A stretch of DNA of 64,000 bases, from assembly GCA_023423895.1 (NCBI GenBank), contig JAFAER010000094.1, positions 1 to 64,000 of the forward strand, written 5' to 3'. The position numbers and the translations under genes were made by a program. The notes beneath the pieces were generated by a model. It saw only the letters and a program-made list of their open reading frames with translations. It was not told where the DNA came from and did not search any database. This document shows, piece after piece, positions 1 through 8,423 of the stretch; the stretch's first letter is position 1, and each line of letters starts with the position of its first letter. Origin of the DNA: Pseudomonadota bacterium. GTDB taxonomy: Bacteria > Myxococcota_A > Polyangia > Polyangiales > Polyangiaceae.

Positions 1-124
1 GATCGGTTGACCTGAGCCTCCGATTCGCGCCGCCCGTTGGGCGAGCGGCGCGAATCTCCAGCCGGTAGCTCGAGATCCGATCACGGCTCGTGTCTGTGCA
101 GGATCGGCGGAACTGGGTTCCGCC

Positions 125-1768
125 TTAGCGATCGACGACGAACGTCTCCGTGGCGGCGGGAAACTCCGTCGACGGGATCGGCTCGTCCGCTGCCGTCACG
201 GCGTAGTAGTGGTCGCCTCGGGACGCCTCCACCGGCACGCACGAGCCGTCCCCGGCGTGCGAATAGTACGTCGTCTGGTTCAACGGCGGCGAAGCAGGCC
301 GGCGGAAGACCTGGTGGACGTACCCGGGCGCCTCCAAGGTCGCGATCACGTAGAGCGTCGGGTCACCGTCGCACGGCAATCGCCAATCTTCGAACCGGAG
401 CACCTTCTGCGTGCACGCCCCGTCCGAGAAGAGAGAGCCGGCGTACGCCAGCGCGGGACTCGGCAAGCAGCGGTATGCGCCGTCCGACGTCAGCATGGGC
501 GTGCAGCGAACACCCAGCTCTCGAAGGTACGGTTGCGCGTCGCGTCCGACCACGTCCAGCCCGTCCGGGGACGTGGTCTTCGCGGCGCGGAACTCGATCT
601 TGCTCCCGTGCTTCGCGACCGCGTCATGCGGAACGATGCTCCGAGCGGCCTCGGGGCTCTCCGAAGCCGGCAGCTCGGTGAACGAGTCCTTCGTGTACGT
701 GTCCGTCCCCGGATACTTCATCAGCGAGCACGTGCCGCCGCTCTCCAGGTAGACGTCGGGGACGACCGGCTTCGTCGGCGCGCCGACGGCGCGGACGGCG
801 CGACAGTGGCGCACGGGATGATCGCCGACGTATTGCAGTGCGTTGGTGTTCGGCGGCCGCGTCGCCCCGCACGTTGCCGGCGGGAGGGGGGCGAGGTTCA
901 CGAGCGTCTCCGTGCATGCCGCGTCGACGAAGCCGAGCGACTCCGACGCCCATCGCACGGCGGGGAGGAAGTGATGTTTACCGTCTTGCCCCGGGTGGAC
1001 CCCTCCTTCGACACCGCGTTCGACATCCCTCACGACCGGATCGCGGTACTGGAAGGACCCGTCTGGCCCGACCAGCTTGTCCGTGAAGATCGCCAATCGA
1101 CTGCCGCTCTGCTCCGACGGCAAATCCGATTTCATCGTGGCGCGCGTGAATTCGCCGAGCGCGGATGGCTCGATCTCCGTCGGGCGCTCGTGAATGGCGA
1201 CGCCGAACCGCGGGAGACACTGGCCGTCGTCCAGCGTGTAGGCGGTCCCCATGGTCGGCGTCCGTGTCTTCGGGCCGATGTGAAGCGAACAGGACTCGGT
1301 CCACGCCAGATAGGGCGTCGTCTCGGGTGAACCCGACTCGAGCAGGACGGGCTCGGTGCACGAGGCGTCGCGGAAGCCCGGCTGCGCCCAGGCTACGTCG
1401 GTCGGGACGCATGCCCAGCGGTCCGCGCCCACGGGGTCGACGACGCAGCGGCGATTCGCCTGCGTGTCGAGGAACGCTCCGGTGAAGATCCGTCGCCTCG
1501 CTCCGTCCTCGTATGTCTCTTCACGGTACTCGGGCCGGAAGCGCGTCCCGCCGCCCTCCGTGAGGGACGGGGGCAGCGCCGGCAGACCAGCCTCCTCCTC
1601 CTCTTGCGGGGGCTTCGGCTCGCGGCGCGCATCGGCGCCGGCGTCCGGCGCGTCCTGCGTGTCCGGGGCGGTGCCCGGCTCGTCGCCGCAGTGCGTGAGT
1701 GAGAAGAGGAGCACCGTTCCGAGACCAAGCGCGTAACCGGAGCGGCGAAGCGTGACGAAGGAGCTCAA
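125..1768 (-). CDS. Secreted lipoprotein of unknown function
   Basis: The protein is 547 residues. It starts with a short basic segment, a hydrophobic stretch and a lipobox-like LTHC, then an Asp/Ala/Gly/Pro/Glu-rich linker (about residues 30-65) typical of myxobacterial lipoproteins. The body holds many paired cysteines and no domain I recognise. The start is a TTG at 1768; no ATG or GTG lies at a position that keeps the signal peptide. It is probably anchored at a membrane surface by the lipidated Cys. It runs opposite to the ADYC gene that begins at 1925, so the 156 bases between them should hold divergent promoters. Lipoprotein status is well supported; function is unknown. Confidence 0.75.
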   Translation of the reverse strand: MSSFVTLRRSGYALGLGTVLLFSLTHCGDEPGTAPDTQDAPDAGADARREPKPPQEEEEAGLPALPPSLTEGGGTRFRPEYREETYEDGARRRIFTGAFLDTQANRRCVVDPVGADRWACVPTDVAWAQPGFRDASCTEPVLLESGSPETTPYLAWTESCSLHIGPKTRTPTMGTAYTLDDGQCLPRFGVAIHERPTEIEPSALGEFTRATMKSDLPSEQSGSRLAIFTDKLVGPDGSFQYRDPVVRDVERGVEGGVHPGQDGKHHFLPAVRWASESLGFVDAACTETLVNLAPLPPATCGATRPPNTNALQYVGDHPVRHCRAVRAVGAPTKPVVPDVYLESGGTCSLMKYPGTDTYTKDSFTELPASESPEAARSIVPHDAVAKHGSKIEFRAAKTTSPDGLDVVGRDAQPYLRELGVRCTPMLTSDGAYRCLPSPALAYAGSLFSDGACTQKVLRFEDWRLPCDGDPTLYVIATLEAPGYVHQVFRRPASPPLNQTTYYSHAGDGSCVPVEASRGDHYYAVTAADEPIPSTEFPAATETFVVDR

Positions 1769-1924
1769 GATTCCGTCATCCTACGAGCAGCAGCCCAGTC
1801 TCTTCAACGTGCAGCGTTGCGTTCGAGGTCGTCGAGCTGGCCGTTCGGTTGACGTCGTCTCTGTCTCCCATTTGCCTACGCGCCGGCGCTACGCGTCGGC
1901 GAACGGCGCCGGTACGTTCGTGGG

Positions 1925-2980
1925 ATGCAGATGAACGCTCTTTTTCGCTGGGCCGCGCCACTGTCGACCGTCGTTGCGCTCGGGTGCAACTCGCCCGTTG
2001 ACGATGCGGCCTCGTCTGAACGATGCGAGCCGAACCCCGAGCTCTCCGTCCAGCCGCGCCGGATCTCGTTCAACGGCGAGAGCATGAACCGCATCTCGTT
2101 CAACGGCGTGAGCACGAATCGCATCTCGTTCAATGGCGAGAATCTGAATCGCATCTCGTTCAACGGATCCAACCTGAATCGGATCTCGTTCAACGGAATG
2201 CAGCTCAATCGCATCTCGTTCAACGGTATCGCGCTGAATGGCGAAAACCTCGAGGGCCTTCGGCGGAAGGACGGCGCCGTGAACGAGCTCGTTGCGATGA
2301 CCGAAGAAGGCCAGGTCGTCGGTGGTGAGGCGCTCGTCGGGGCGAAGCTCGAGGGCATCCTCTCCAGCGGCGCGAGCATCGAGCTCACCGTCTCTGCCTT
2401 CGAGCGTGGGCGTGACGGTCTCGGGCTGGCTCATTACACGCTCACCCATGAAGGTCAGTCCATCTGCGAAGACGCCGACGACAAGGGGATCTTCCTCCCG
2501 GGTGTATGGGACGAGTCGGGCGCGCGGCGCGACCGTGCGGACGCGAATGCGTCGGAGATCGCCGTGACGTACTCGTGCATGAAAGGCGTCATCGCGAAGT
2601 GTGTCGCGTGGGGCTACGTGCCGTGGACCGTCGGCGTGGACCTCCATCAGACGTGCACGCGCATGGCTCGCGCCGACTACTGCGGGAACGGCGTGTCCTG
2701 GACGAAGGACGACACGCTCATCGACGTCTTCGATACACGCGGTATCCAGGTCCCGACCGCGGGTGATGCCTCGTTCGCGTTCGAAGCGGGCTGGGGCACC
2801 CAGGGCGCCGTTTGCGTGAACCGAACCCGCTACACCGCGACGACGCTCGCGGGCGAAGCGAAGATGCCGTCTTGCTGGGGCACGCTGCCGAAATGTGGAT
2901 CGTTCGAGGAGGCGAAGGCCGCGGGCGGCGCAACGATCGGCAACGGGTCGAAGATCCAGTCGCGCGTGCTCTGCGAATGA
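1925..2980 (+). CDS. ADYC-domain lipoprotein with a 10-residue N-terminal repeat
   Basis: The protein is 351 residues with an N-terminal lipoprotein-type signal (hydrophobic run ending ALGC). Residues about 46-105 are six tandem copies of a 10-residue unit of the form RISFNGxxxN. The rest is a Cys-containing domain with the hallmark ARADYC near residue 245, followed by GNGVSWTKDD, which matches the ADYC domain seen in myxobacterial surface proteins. The biochemical role of that domain is not known. The ATG at 1925 is chosen because it places the signal peptide correctly. The gene stands alone, divergent from the lipoprotein at 125-1768. The repeat could form a short beta-solenoid, by analogy with pentapeptide-type repeats; that is inference. 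Confidence 0.82.
   Translation: MQMNALFRWAAPLSTVVALGCNSPVDDAASSERCEPNPELSVQPRRISFNGESMNRISFNGVSTNRISFNGENLNRISFNGSNLNRISFNGMQLNRISFNGIALNGENLEGLRRKDGAVNELVAMTEEGQVVGGEALVGAKLEGILSSGASIELTVSAFERGRDGLGLAHYTLTHEGQSICEDADDKGIFLPGVWDESGARRDRADANASEIAVTYSCMKGVIAKCVAWGYVPWTVGVDLHQTCTRMARADYCGNGVSWTKDDTLIDVFDTRGIQVPTAGDASFAFEAGWGTQGAVCVNRTRYTATTLAGEAKMPSCWGTLPKCGSFEEAKAAGGATIGNGSKIQSRVLCE
2060..2239 (+). repeat. Six-copy 30-bp coding tandem repeat
   Basis: Six consecutive 30-base units encode RISFNGxxxN. The first six residues are invariant and the last four vary (GESMN-, VSTN-, ENLN-, SNLN-, MQLN- and IALN-type endings). The nucleotide copies are very similar, so copy number could change by unequal recombination without shifting frame. 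Confidence 0.95.
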
Positions 2981-3123
2981 CGCTTCCCGCAAACTTCAGA
3001 ACGTGACCGTGAGCGCAGGCCCCAGAGACCAGGCCGGCGCCCTCACGGTCGGGGCGCGCTGACGGCACTTCGCAGCGCCGTTTGCGCGAGAGCGCGAGCA
3101 CGAGCATGGGCGCCTGACGCGCC

Positions 3124-3170
3124 GTCGGCGTCGGCGGCGTCGGCGGCGTCGGCGGCGTCGGCGGCGTCGC
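3124..3170. repeat. 9-bp tandem repeat (gtcggcggc)
   Basis: About four and a half copies of gtcggcggc lie in the 278-base spacer between the ADYC gene and the sugar dehydrogenase gene, some 90 bases upstream of the latter. No other feature is visible in the spacer. Confidence 0.9.
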
Positions 3171-3258
3171 GAGGTGTCTTGCAGTGTGAGAGCGATCGAC
3201 CTCGGGAAGGCTGCAGTTCACGCCACCAACTGTCCCGATCGGGCTAGAGTCGTGGACG

Positions 3259-5526
3259 ATGCGTCGTCTGCTTGCTGGAACCGTGTTCGCCCTCGGCCAT
3301 GTGGCCACTGCATCGGCCGCCGTGCCTGCGGGATTCACCGAGGAGGCGTATTCGAGCAATCAGCTCGCGCCGTCGACGGGCGCCGCTTGGGCGCCGGACG
3401 GCTCGGGACGCTTGTTCGTGCTGAACAAGAACGGGATCGTTCGCGTCGTTCGGACGGAAGCCGGACGGCCCAAGACGACCGGGGCCGGCCAATCGACGCT
3501 CGAGGTGAGCACCTTCGCGACGGAGCCTTCCGTTCACACGGGGTCCGAAGGAGGTTTGCTCGGGATCGCGTTCGATCCGAACTACATCGTCAATCGCTAC
3601 CTCTACGTCTTCGTCTCGGTCTCGCCCAGCGAGCAGCAGATCGTGCGGTGGACGGATTCGGGAGGTGGCATCGATGCCGCCGGCGTCGGCATCGATCGTA
3701 CACGGATAGTCTCGGGGCTCCCGACGGCCGGACAGACCCGCGTCGGCGGAGGGCTCACGATCGGCGCCGACGGCAAGCTCTACTTCGGGATCGGCGACCT
3801 CGGGAACGGCACCGGCGTCGACGCGGATCTCACGAGCCTCGCCTCGAAGATCGGGCGCGCGAATCTCGACGGGACGCCCGTCAACGACAACCCGTTCTAC
3901 GACGGTGTCGGACCGAACAACGAGTACATCTGGGCACGCGGTCTGCGCAATCCGTTCGGGCTCGCGATGCAGCCGGCGACCGGGAGCATCTGGGCGGCCG
4001 TGGCCGGCAGCGCGTACGAGCAGCTCTTCCGTCTGGGGCCGCGCGCGCACGCCGGGTTCAACGACTACGAGAACAATCAGACGGCGCCCGACTACGTCGC
4101 GCCGAAACTCGCCTATCGCACGAACTCGACGGACCAGCGGACCATCACGGCGGCGGTGCGGGCGGGCGGGACGCTGACGGTGACGACGACCGCGAGGCAC
4201 GGGTTCCGCGTCGGTCAGGCCATCGAGCTTGCAGGGCTCGGCGCAGGCTTCGTCGGAGATGTCTACGTCGCGAGCGTACCGTCGGAGACGACGTTCACCG
4301 CGGCGCAGGCCGGGGCCAACGCAACGGCGACGCTGAACGACGCGTACGCGCGGACCAAGTTCCTCGGCGGTGCCATCACGAGGGGAACGTTCTACGAGTC
4401 GAATGCGTTTCCGTCGGAGTATCGCGGCAACTACTTCTTCGGTGACTTCAACAGCGGGCACCTCATCCGCGCCGCGATGTCGTCGTCGCACGAGATCGCG
4501 CGCGTCGACGTTTGGGGAAGCGAATTCGCGACCATGGTTCAGGCGGTCACGGGCGACGACGGCTCGCTGTACGCGCTCGGGTACACGACTGGCGTCCTCC
4601 GCAGGGTCCGCCCGACGAGCCCGTCGCCGAAGCTGATCGTGGGCAATGCGAGGCCGTACGTGCTCGAGGGTGGCCGCGCGGCTTTCACCGTCGCGCTCGC
4701 GACCGCACCGGCCGCGAATCTGACGGTCACGGTGGCGCGGAGCAGCGGAGACGCCGACATCGACGTCGTCTCCGGCGGAACGCTGACGTTCACGCCGACC
4801 GACTGGGCGCAGCCGCGGCCGGTCGTCCTCGCGGCGGCGGTCGATGCGGACAGCGTCGTGGACGTCAGCACGTTCGACGTATCGGCGCCTGGGATGACCA
4901 CCGAGCGTGTCGTTGCGACGTCGATCGAGAACAACGACGCGAAGCTCGTTCTCTCGACGAACACGCTCGATGTCCCCGAGGGAGGAACGGCAACGGTCTC
5001 CGTTTCTTGGTCCAAGCGCCCGACCAGCTCCACGACCGTGACCGTTAGGCGCGTGTCCGGCGACGAGGACGTGACCGTCGAGGAGCCGACGACGCTCTCG
5101 TTCACCGCGGCGAACTGGAACACGCCTCAGACGGTGACCATCGCCGCTGCGCAGGACGACGACGACGTCGCTGGTCGTGCCCTGATCTCGTTCGGTTCGG
5201 CGCTCAGTGCACAGCTCCTCGATGTGACGGAGGTCGACGACGAGGCACCGCCTCCGACGCCTGACGCGGGCGCCGACGGTGGCGGCACCGCCGATGCTGG
5301 CGGGACCCCCGACGCGGCAGCCCCCGACGCGGGAGGCCCGAACGAGCCGCCGCCGGACGAGGAGCCGCAGCCCTCGGATCCGAACGCCCCCGGCCCTGCT
5401 GCCGACGAGAACGACGGTGCCGAGCCGCAGGACGGATGCAACTGCAACGCACACGGTCGCGCCGGCAGCGGCGGGCTCTGGTTGGCCGTTGCTCTTCTCC
5501 TCGCGCGGCGGCGGCGTTCGCGCTGA
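3259..5526 (+). CDS. Secreted PQQ-dependent sugar dehydrogenase-like protein with MYXO-CTERM tail
   Basis: The protein is 755 residues. Residues 1-22 form a Sec signal peptide. Residues about 25-460 match the glucose/sorbosone dehydrogenase beta-propeller (soluble aldose sugar dehydrogenase family), seen in GSEGGLLGIAFDPNY, GGLTIGADGKLYFGIGD and RGLRNPFGLA. These enzymes oxidise sugars with pyrroloquinoline quinone. A possible insertion at about 295-355 looks like a small beta domain. Two repeats follow (about 460-655, each with FTPTDW or FTAANW and PxxV motifs) that resemble cell-surface Calx-beta-type modules. The C terminus has a Pro/Asp/Ala linker, a CNC motif, one hydrophobic segment and RRRRSR, the MYXO-CTERM pattern for surface anchoring. 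Whether it binds PQQ cannot be told from the sequence alone. Confidence 0.85.
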   Translation: MRRLLAGTVFALGHVATASAAVPAGFTEEAYSSNQLAPSTGAAWAPDGSGRLFVLNKNGIVRVVRTEAGRPKTTGAGQSTLEVSTFATEPSVHTGSEGGLLGIAFDPNYIVNRYLYVFVSVSPSEQQIVRWTDSGGGIDAAGVGIDRTRIVSGLPTAGQTRVGGGLTIGADGKLYFGIGDLGNGTGVDADLTSLASKIGRANLDGTPVNDNPFYDGVGPNNEYIWARGLRNPFGLAMQPATGSIWAAVAGSAYEQLFRLGPRAHAGFNDYENNQTAPDYVAPKLAYRTNSTDQRTITAAVRAGGTLTVTTTARHGFRVGQAIELAGLGAGFVGDVYVASVPSETTFTAAQAGANATATLNDAYARTKFLGGAITRGTFYESNAFPSEYRGNYFFGDFNSGHLIRAAMSSSHEIARVDVWGSEFATMVQAVTGDDGSLYALGYTTGVLRRVRPTSPSPKLIVGNARPYVLEGGRAAFTVALATAPAANLTVTVARSSGDADIDVVSGGTLTFTPTDWAQPRPVVLAAAVDADSVVDVSTFDVSAPGMTTERVVATSIENNDAKLVLSTNTLDVPEGGTATVSVSWSKRPTSSTTVTVRRVSGDEDVTVEEPTTLSFTAANWNTPQTVTIAAAQDDDDVAGRALISFGSALSAQLLDVTEVDDEAPPPTPDAGADGGGTADAGGTPDAAAPDAGGPNEPPPDEEPQPSDPNAPGPAADENDGAEPQDGCNCNAHGRAGSGGLWLAVALLLARRRRSR

Positions 5527-5555
5527 GGCGGCATCGCCGGCGCTGCCGAGGCGTC

Positions 5556-6647
5556 TCAGCGTTCGTCGTGCTCGCGCGAAGGAATGGGCGGCACGACGGA
5601 CATCGGGCCTTCGCGCAGGCGCTCTTCGCGCGCGATCGCGAAGGCTTCTTTGGCGAGCCGTGCGAGCAACGGCCCGAGGATGAAGCCCCACGTCCCGAAG
5701 ACCGCGAGGCCGCCGAAGATCGACGTGAGCAGGACGAACGACGGCAGCTCGAGCTTGCCGAAGCGTGAGAAGACGGGCCGAAGCAGGTTGTCGATCGAGC
5801 CGATCACGATGACGCCGACGGCGCCGAGGATCGCGGCGGACCCGGTCCTGCCGGCGAATGCGAGCCCTGCTGCGACGGGCACCCAGACGAGCGCCGTACC
5901 CACCGATGGGATGATCGAAGCGATGCACGTGAGCAAGCCGAGGACGAGCGCGCGCGGAACCCCGAGGGCGACGTACGCGATCGTCGCGACGAGCCCCTGC
6001 GCGAGGCCGGTGAGGCCGACGCCGACGAGCAGCCCACGTCCCGTCTCCTTGAATGCCGCCGCGAATCGTCGCGTCGGCTCGCGCCCGATCGGAGCGTGCG
6101 CTTCGATCCAGTCGTAGTAGGCGGGGCCGTCGACGAGAAAGACGTACACCGCGTAGAGGAAGATGAAGAGCCCGACGAACGCGTCGGTCGCGGCTCCGGC
6201 GATCCCGCCGACGATGTCGAACGCCTTGCCGCCGTGCTCCTGCACGAGCGCGATGATCTTCTGTGGCGAGCGGAGGAGCGCGATCGGGTCTTCGTCGCCA
6301 GCCTCGCCCGCGCCGGACACCAGCGAGACGAGCGCGCTCTTCGCGCCGGAGGAGCCCATCAGGCTCTTCGCGAGGCTCACCGCGCTCCGTGAGAGCGAGG
6401 CGACGGTCGCCACGAGCGGCAGCGCCGTCACGAGGACGAGCGCGGCGACGAGGACGCCGGCAGCGCGTCCGCGTCCTCCGATGAGCGAAGAGATGCGCGT
6501 CAGCAGCGGTCTCGCCATCGACGCGGCCCACGCCGCGAGGACGAGCGAGACCCAGAGCGGCGCGAAGACCGCCGCGGCCGCGAGCGCCACGACGAGGAGG
6601 ATGCCTCGCAGGGAGCGCGACTGCTGAGAAGGTACGAGGATGGGCAT
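5556..6647 (-). CDS. AI-2E family transporter
   Basis: The protein is 363 residues with about eight hydrophobic segments: two close together near the N terminus, a third after an Arg/Gly stretch, a soluble region around residues 95-150, then a run of C-terminal helices. This order and length fit the AI-2E (PerM/UPF0118) transporter family. The conserved family region lies around GTALVWVPVA and the C-terminal GSIDNLLRPVF. Characterised members export autoinducer-2 or take part in Na+/H+ exchange, and the substrate here cannot be assigned. The gene is convergent with the sugar dehydrogenase; only about 29 bases separate the two stops. The start is an ATG at 6647. Confidence 0.85.
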   Translation of the reverse strand: MPILVPSQQSRSLRGILLVVALAAAAVFAPLWVSLVLAAWAASMARPLLTRISSLIGGRGRAAGVLVAALVLVTALPLVATVASLSRSAVSLAKSLMGSSGAKSALVSLVSGAGEAGDEDPIALLRSPQKIIALVQEHGGKAFDIVGGIAGAATDAFVGLFIFLYAVYVFLVDGPAYYDWIEAHAPIGREPTRRFAAAFKETGRGLLVGVGLTGLAQGLVATIAYVALGVPRALVLGLLTCIASIIPSVGTALVWVPVAAGLAFAGRTGSAAILGAVGVIVIGSIDNLLRPVFSRFGKLELPSFVLLTSIFGGLAVFGTWGFILGPLLARLAKEAFAIAREERLREGPMSVVPPIPSREHDER

Positions 6648-6761
6648 GGCCCGGAGAGGTTACTCGCCTTGGACGGCCGCGTGCCGCGGTTCCGCCCGCC
6701 ATTCGCGTAGTTGCCGTACGAGCCCGTCACGAGCGCGACCGTCTCTGCCTCGGGGAGGGCG

Positions 6762-6952
6762 TGCCGGGACAGTGCCGGGGCAGGTGGGGCAGCAGGGACA
6801 GCGATGGCCGACGACGCGACGTGCGTTGACCGAGTGCGCGAGATCGGAAAGAACGGAGATATGGGTTGCGGGGGGCAACTGCGGCGGCATGGTCATGGAC
6901 GGCGTCGTCGACCGGTGCTGCGCGCGCACGAGCGACGACGCCGGGGGGCTGC
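6762..6952 (+). pseudogene. Frameshifted relic of the Asn-Asp-Cys effector-like gene
   Basis: Pieces of the 263-residue protein encoded at 37077-37868 can be read here, but in changing frames. GTVPGQ (compare GTVPGH) lies in one frame, then DATCVDRVREIGKN (compare DEACVDRELEIGKN) in another, then WVAGGNCGGMVMDGVVDRC (compare WIPGINDCHTVVNGIIDKC) back in the first. The N-terminal half is absent. The relic lies directly upstream of the small two-TM gene at 6953, the same order as in the intact module. I call it a decayed copy because the shared residues include the putative catalytic Cys context. Confidence 0.72.
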
Positions 6953-7237
6953 ATGAAGCCGGCCCCGACGCGTCCCGACGATCGCTTCGCGACGATGGTG
7001 CTCCTGTCCGGCGCGATGCTCTTCCTCATCGTCGCGGGCTACCTCTTCGCGTCCTCTTTCCTGATCGAGAACGAGTGCACCCTCGCGGGAGACCCGATCT
7101 GCGTGCCCGCGCTTCGGCGCGTGTGGGCAGCCGGCGGCATGGCCGGTGTGTTCGTCGTCATCACCGGCGCTGTCTGCGTGACGCACGCCCTGCGTTCGTC
7201 GACGACGGCGAGAGCCGCGCGAGATCGAAGAGAGTAG
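6953..7237 (+). CDS. Small two-TM protein, candidate immunity protein (copy 1)
   Basis: The protein is 94 residues with two hydrophobic segments (about 14-36 and 55-75) separated by a short loop with two cysteines in the pattern ENxCxLxGDxxCVxAxxRxxW. The same loop and topology appear in the proteins at 34830-35090 and 37852-38112, so the three are paralogues. The N terminus is basic, which favours a cytoplasmic N terminus with the Cys loop in the periplasm, where a disulfide could form. The ATG at 6953 is preceded by a G-rich Shine-Dalgarno-like run. Here the upstream effector-like gene has decayed while this one stays open. Function as immunity is inference. Confidence 0.72.
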   Translation: MKPAPTRPDDRFATMVLLSGAMLFLIVAGYLFASSFLIENECTLAGDPICVPALRRVWAAGGMAGVFVVITGAVCVTHALRSSTTARAARDRRE

Positions 7238-7294
7238 CCAGCAGCCGGGCATGCGCGTCTTCTTGCGGGCGTGACTCGCATGCCATCGTCAGCT

Positions 7295-7897
7295 TCAGCT
7301 TCGCCGAGGGACTCGCGGCATCGCGACGAAGCCGGGCAGGGCCGTGATGCGCCTCGCCCAAGCCGAGAGGTGGGGCCACCCCGTCGGATCCAGGCCCGCT
7401 TCTTCGGCGACGGCGACGAACGGATAACAAGCGACGTCGGCGAGCGTCGCGCGGTCGAGGACGAGCCATCCTCGACGCGAGAGGTGCGCGTCGAGGACGT
7501 CGAATGCAGCGCGCGCTCTGCGGTCGGCTGCGGACGCGTCGCTCGGCATGCCGGTGAGGCGATGGTTGCGCGCCAGGCCCACGCCATTGTGAAGCTCGGT
7601 CGCGTCGAAGAAGAGCCACTGCAGGATCTCCGGGAGCGCGTCGTCGGGGAGCCAGTCGGGCTCGTACCGGCGTGCGAGGTGGACCGCGATCGCGTGGCTG
7701 TCGGCGAAGACGTGGCCGCCGTCTTCGAGCACCGGAACCTGCCCGAGCGGGTTCAGGGCGAGGAACGGGGCGCGGCGGTTCTCTCCGTGGAGGATGTCGA
7801 CGAGCCGCTCCTCGTGTGGGACGGAGAGCAAATGGAGCAGCAGGCGAACGCGATAGGTGTTGGCCGAGAACGGGAAGCCGTGGAGGATCGTCGTCAT
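7295..7897 (-). CDS. Glutathione S-transferase family protein
   Basis: The protein is 200 residues from the ATG at 7897. The N-terminal thioredoxin-like domain (1-80) has HGFPFSANTYRV at the active-site position and NPLGQVPVLEDGG with DSHAI, the conserved cis-Pro and glutathione-binding segments of the family. The C-terminal half is all-helical, with the N-capping-type segment TLADVACYPF at about residue 155. It would conjugate or reduce electrophiles with glutathione in the cytoplasm. It is divergent from a MerR-type regulator, and the two start codons overlap on the palindrome CATG. A MerR-type dyad at 7912-7933 suggests control by that regulator. Confidence 0.85.
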   Translation of the reverse strand: MTTILHGFPFSANTYRVRLLLHLLSVPHEERLVDILHGENRRAPFLALNPLGQVPVLEDGGHVFADSHAIAVHLARRYEPDWLPDDALPEILQWLFFDATELHNGVGLARNHRLTGMPSDASAADRRARAAFDVLDAHLSRRGWLVLDRATLADVACYPFVAVAEEAGLDPTGWPHLSAWARRITALPGFVAMPRVPRRS

Positions 7898-8336
7898 GCC
7901 CCCTAGGCTGCACCCTGGACCCGACTCCAGAGTCAAGGCGACCCTTCGGATCGGCGAGGTCGCCGCACGTGCGGGTGTGCGCGTCGATACCGTGCGCTTC
8001 TACGAGCGACAGGGGCTCTTGCCCGCGCCGGTGCGTACGCGATCGGGCTATCGCCAGTTCCCGGAGGCCGCGGTGGAGCGCATCCGCTTCATCAAACAGG
8101 CGCAGGCCGTCGGCTTCTCGCTCGTCGAGCTCACGAAGATCCTTCCCGCGCTCGAAAATGGCAAGATCGACTACGAGCGCGGCCAAGCGCGCCTGAGCGC
8201 CGTCGCGGCGCGTGTCGATGCGAAGATCGCAGAGCTCCGCGCCATACGCCGCCAGCTCACGGTGATGATGGAGCGCTTCTCTGCAGGGCACTGCGAAGAG
8301 ATGGAGCGGGTGTCGCGAGCGATCCGGAAAGGGTGA
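7896..8336 (+). CDS. MerR family transcriptional regulator
   Basis: The protein is 146 residues from ATG 7896. The winged helix-turn-helix starts LRIGEVAARAGV, followed by TVRFYERQGLLP and RTRSGYRQF, all diagnostic of MerR proteins. The long dimerisation helix and a C-terminal tail with one Cys (GHCEEM) follow. There is no metal-binding Cys cluster of the usual kind, so the ligand is unknown. No ATG, GTG or TTG lies between 7896 and the first conserved residue, so the start sits inside the divergent control region and the operator overlaps the first codons. It most likely controls the divergent GST gene and itself. Confidence 0.87.
   Translation: MPPRLHPGPDSRVKATLRIGEVAARAGVRVDTVRFYERQGLLPAPVRTRSGYRQFPEAAVERIRFIKQAQAVGFSLVELTKILPALENGKIDYERGQARLSAVAARVDAKIAELRAIRRQLTVMMERFSAGHCEEMERVSRAIRKG
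7912..7933. promoter_or_regulatory. Probable MerR-family operator/promoter of the GST gene
   Basis: An imperfect dyad reads accctgga-cccg-actccagagt and resembles the long-spacer operators of MerR regulators. On the minus strand a TTGACT hexamer lies at its edge as a -35, and a weaker -10-like region (cagcct) lies about 19-20 bases on, just upstream of the GST start. A 19-20 base spacer carrying the dyad is the known design of MerR-controlled promoters. The assignment is inferred. Confidence 0.5.
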
Positions 8337-8423
8337 CCGAGCCCGCCCGCTGCCGCTGGTCCACCGAGATCTCGCGCAACTTTCCCGAGCGGCGGCCGAC
8401 CAGATGCCCCGGAGGCAGCGACG

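Noticed and set aside
3124..3170. Possible CRISPR-like or regulatory array
   Set aside because: The unit is only 9 bases with no spacers; it is a simple tandem repeat.
3244..6702. Very long minus-strand open frame (over 1100 codons) across the sugar dehydrogenase and transporter genes
   Set aside because: It is extremely Arg/Pro-rich and lies opposite or out of frame to two genes with clear family motifs; long shadow frames are normal at this G+C content.
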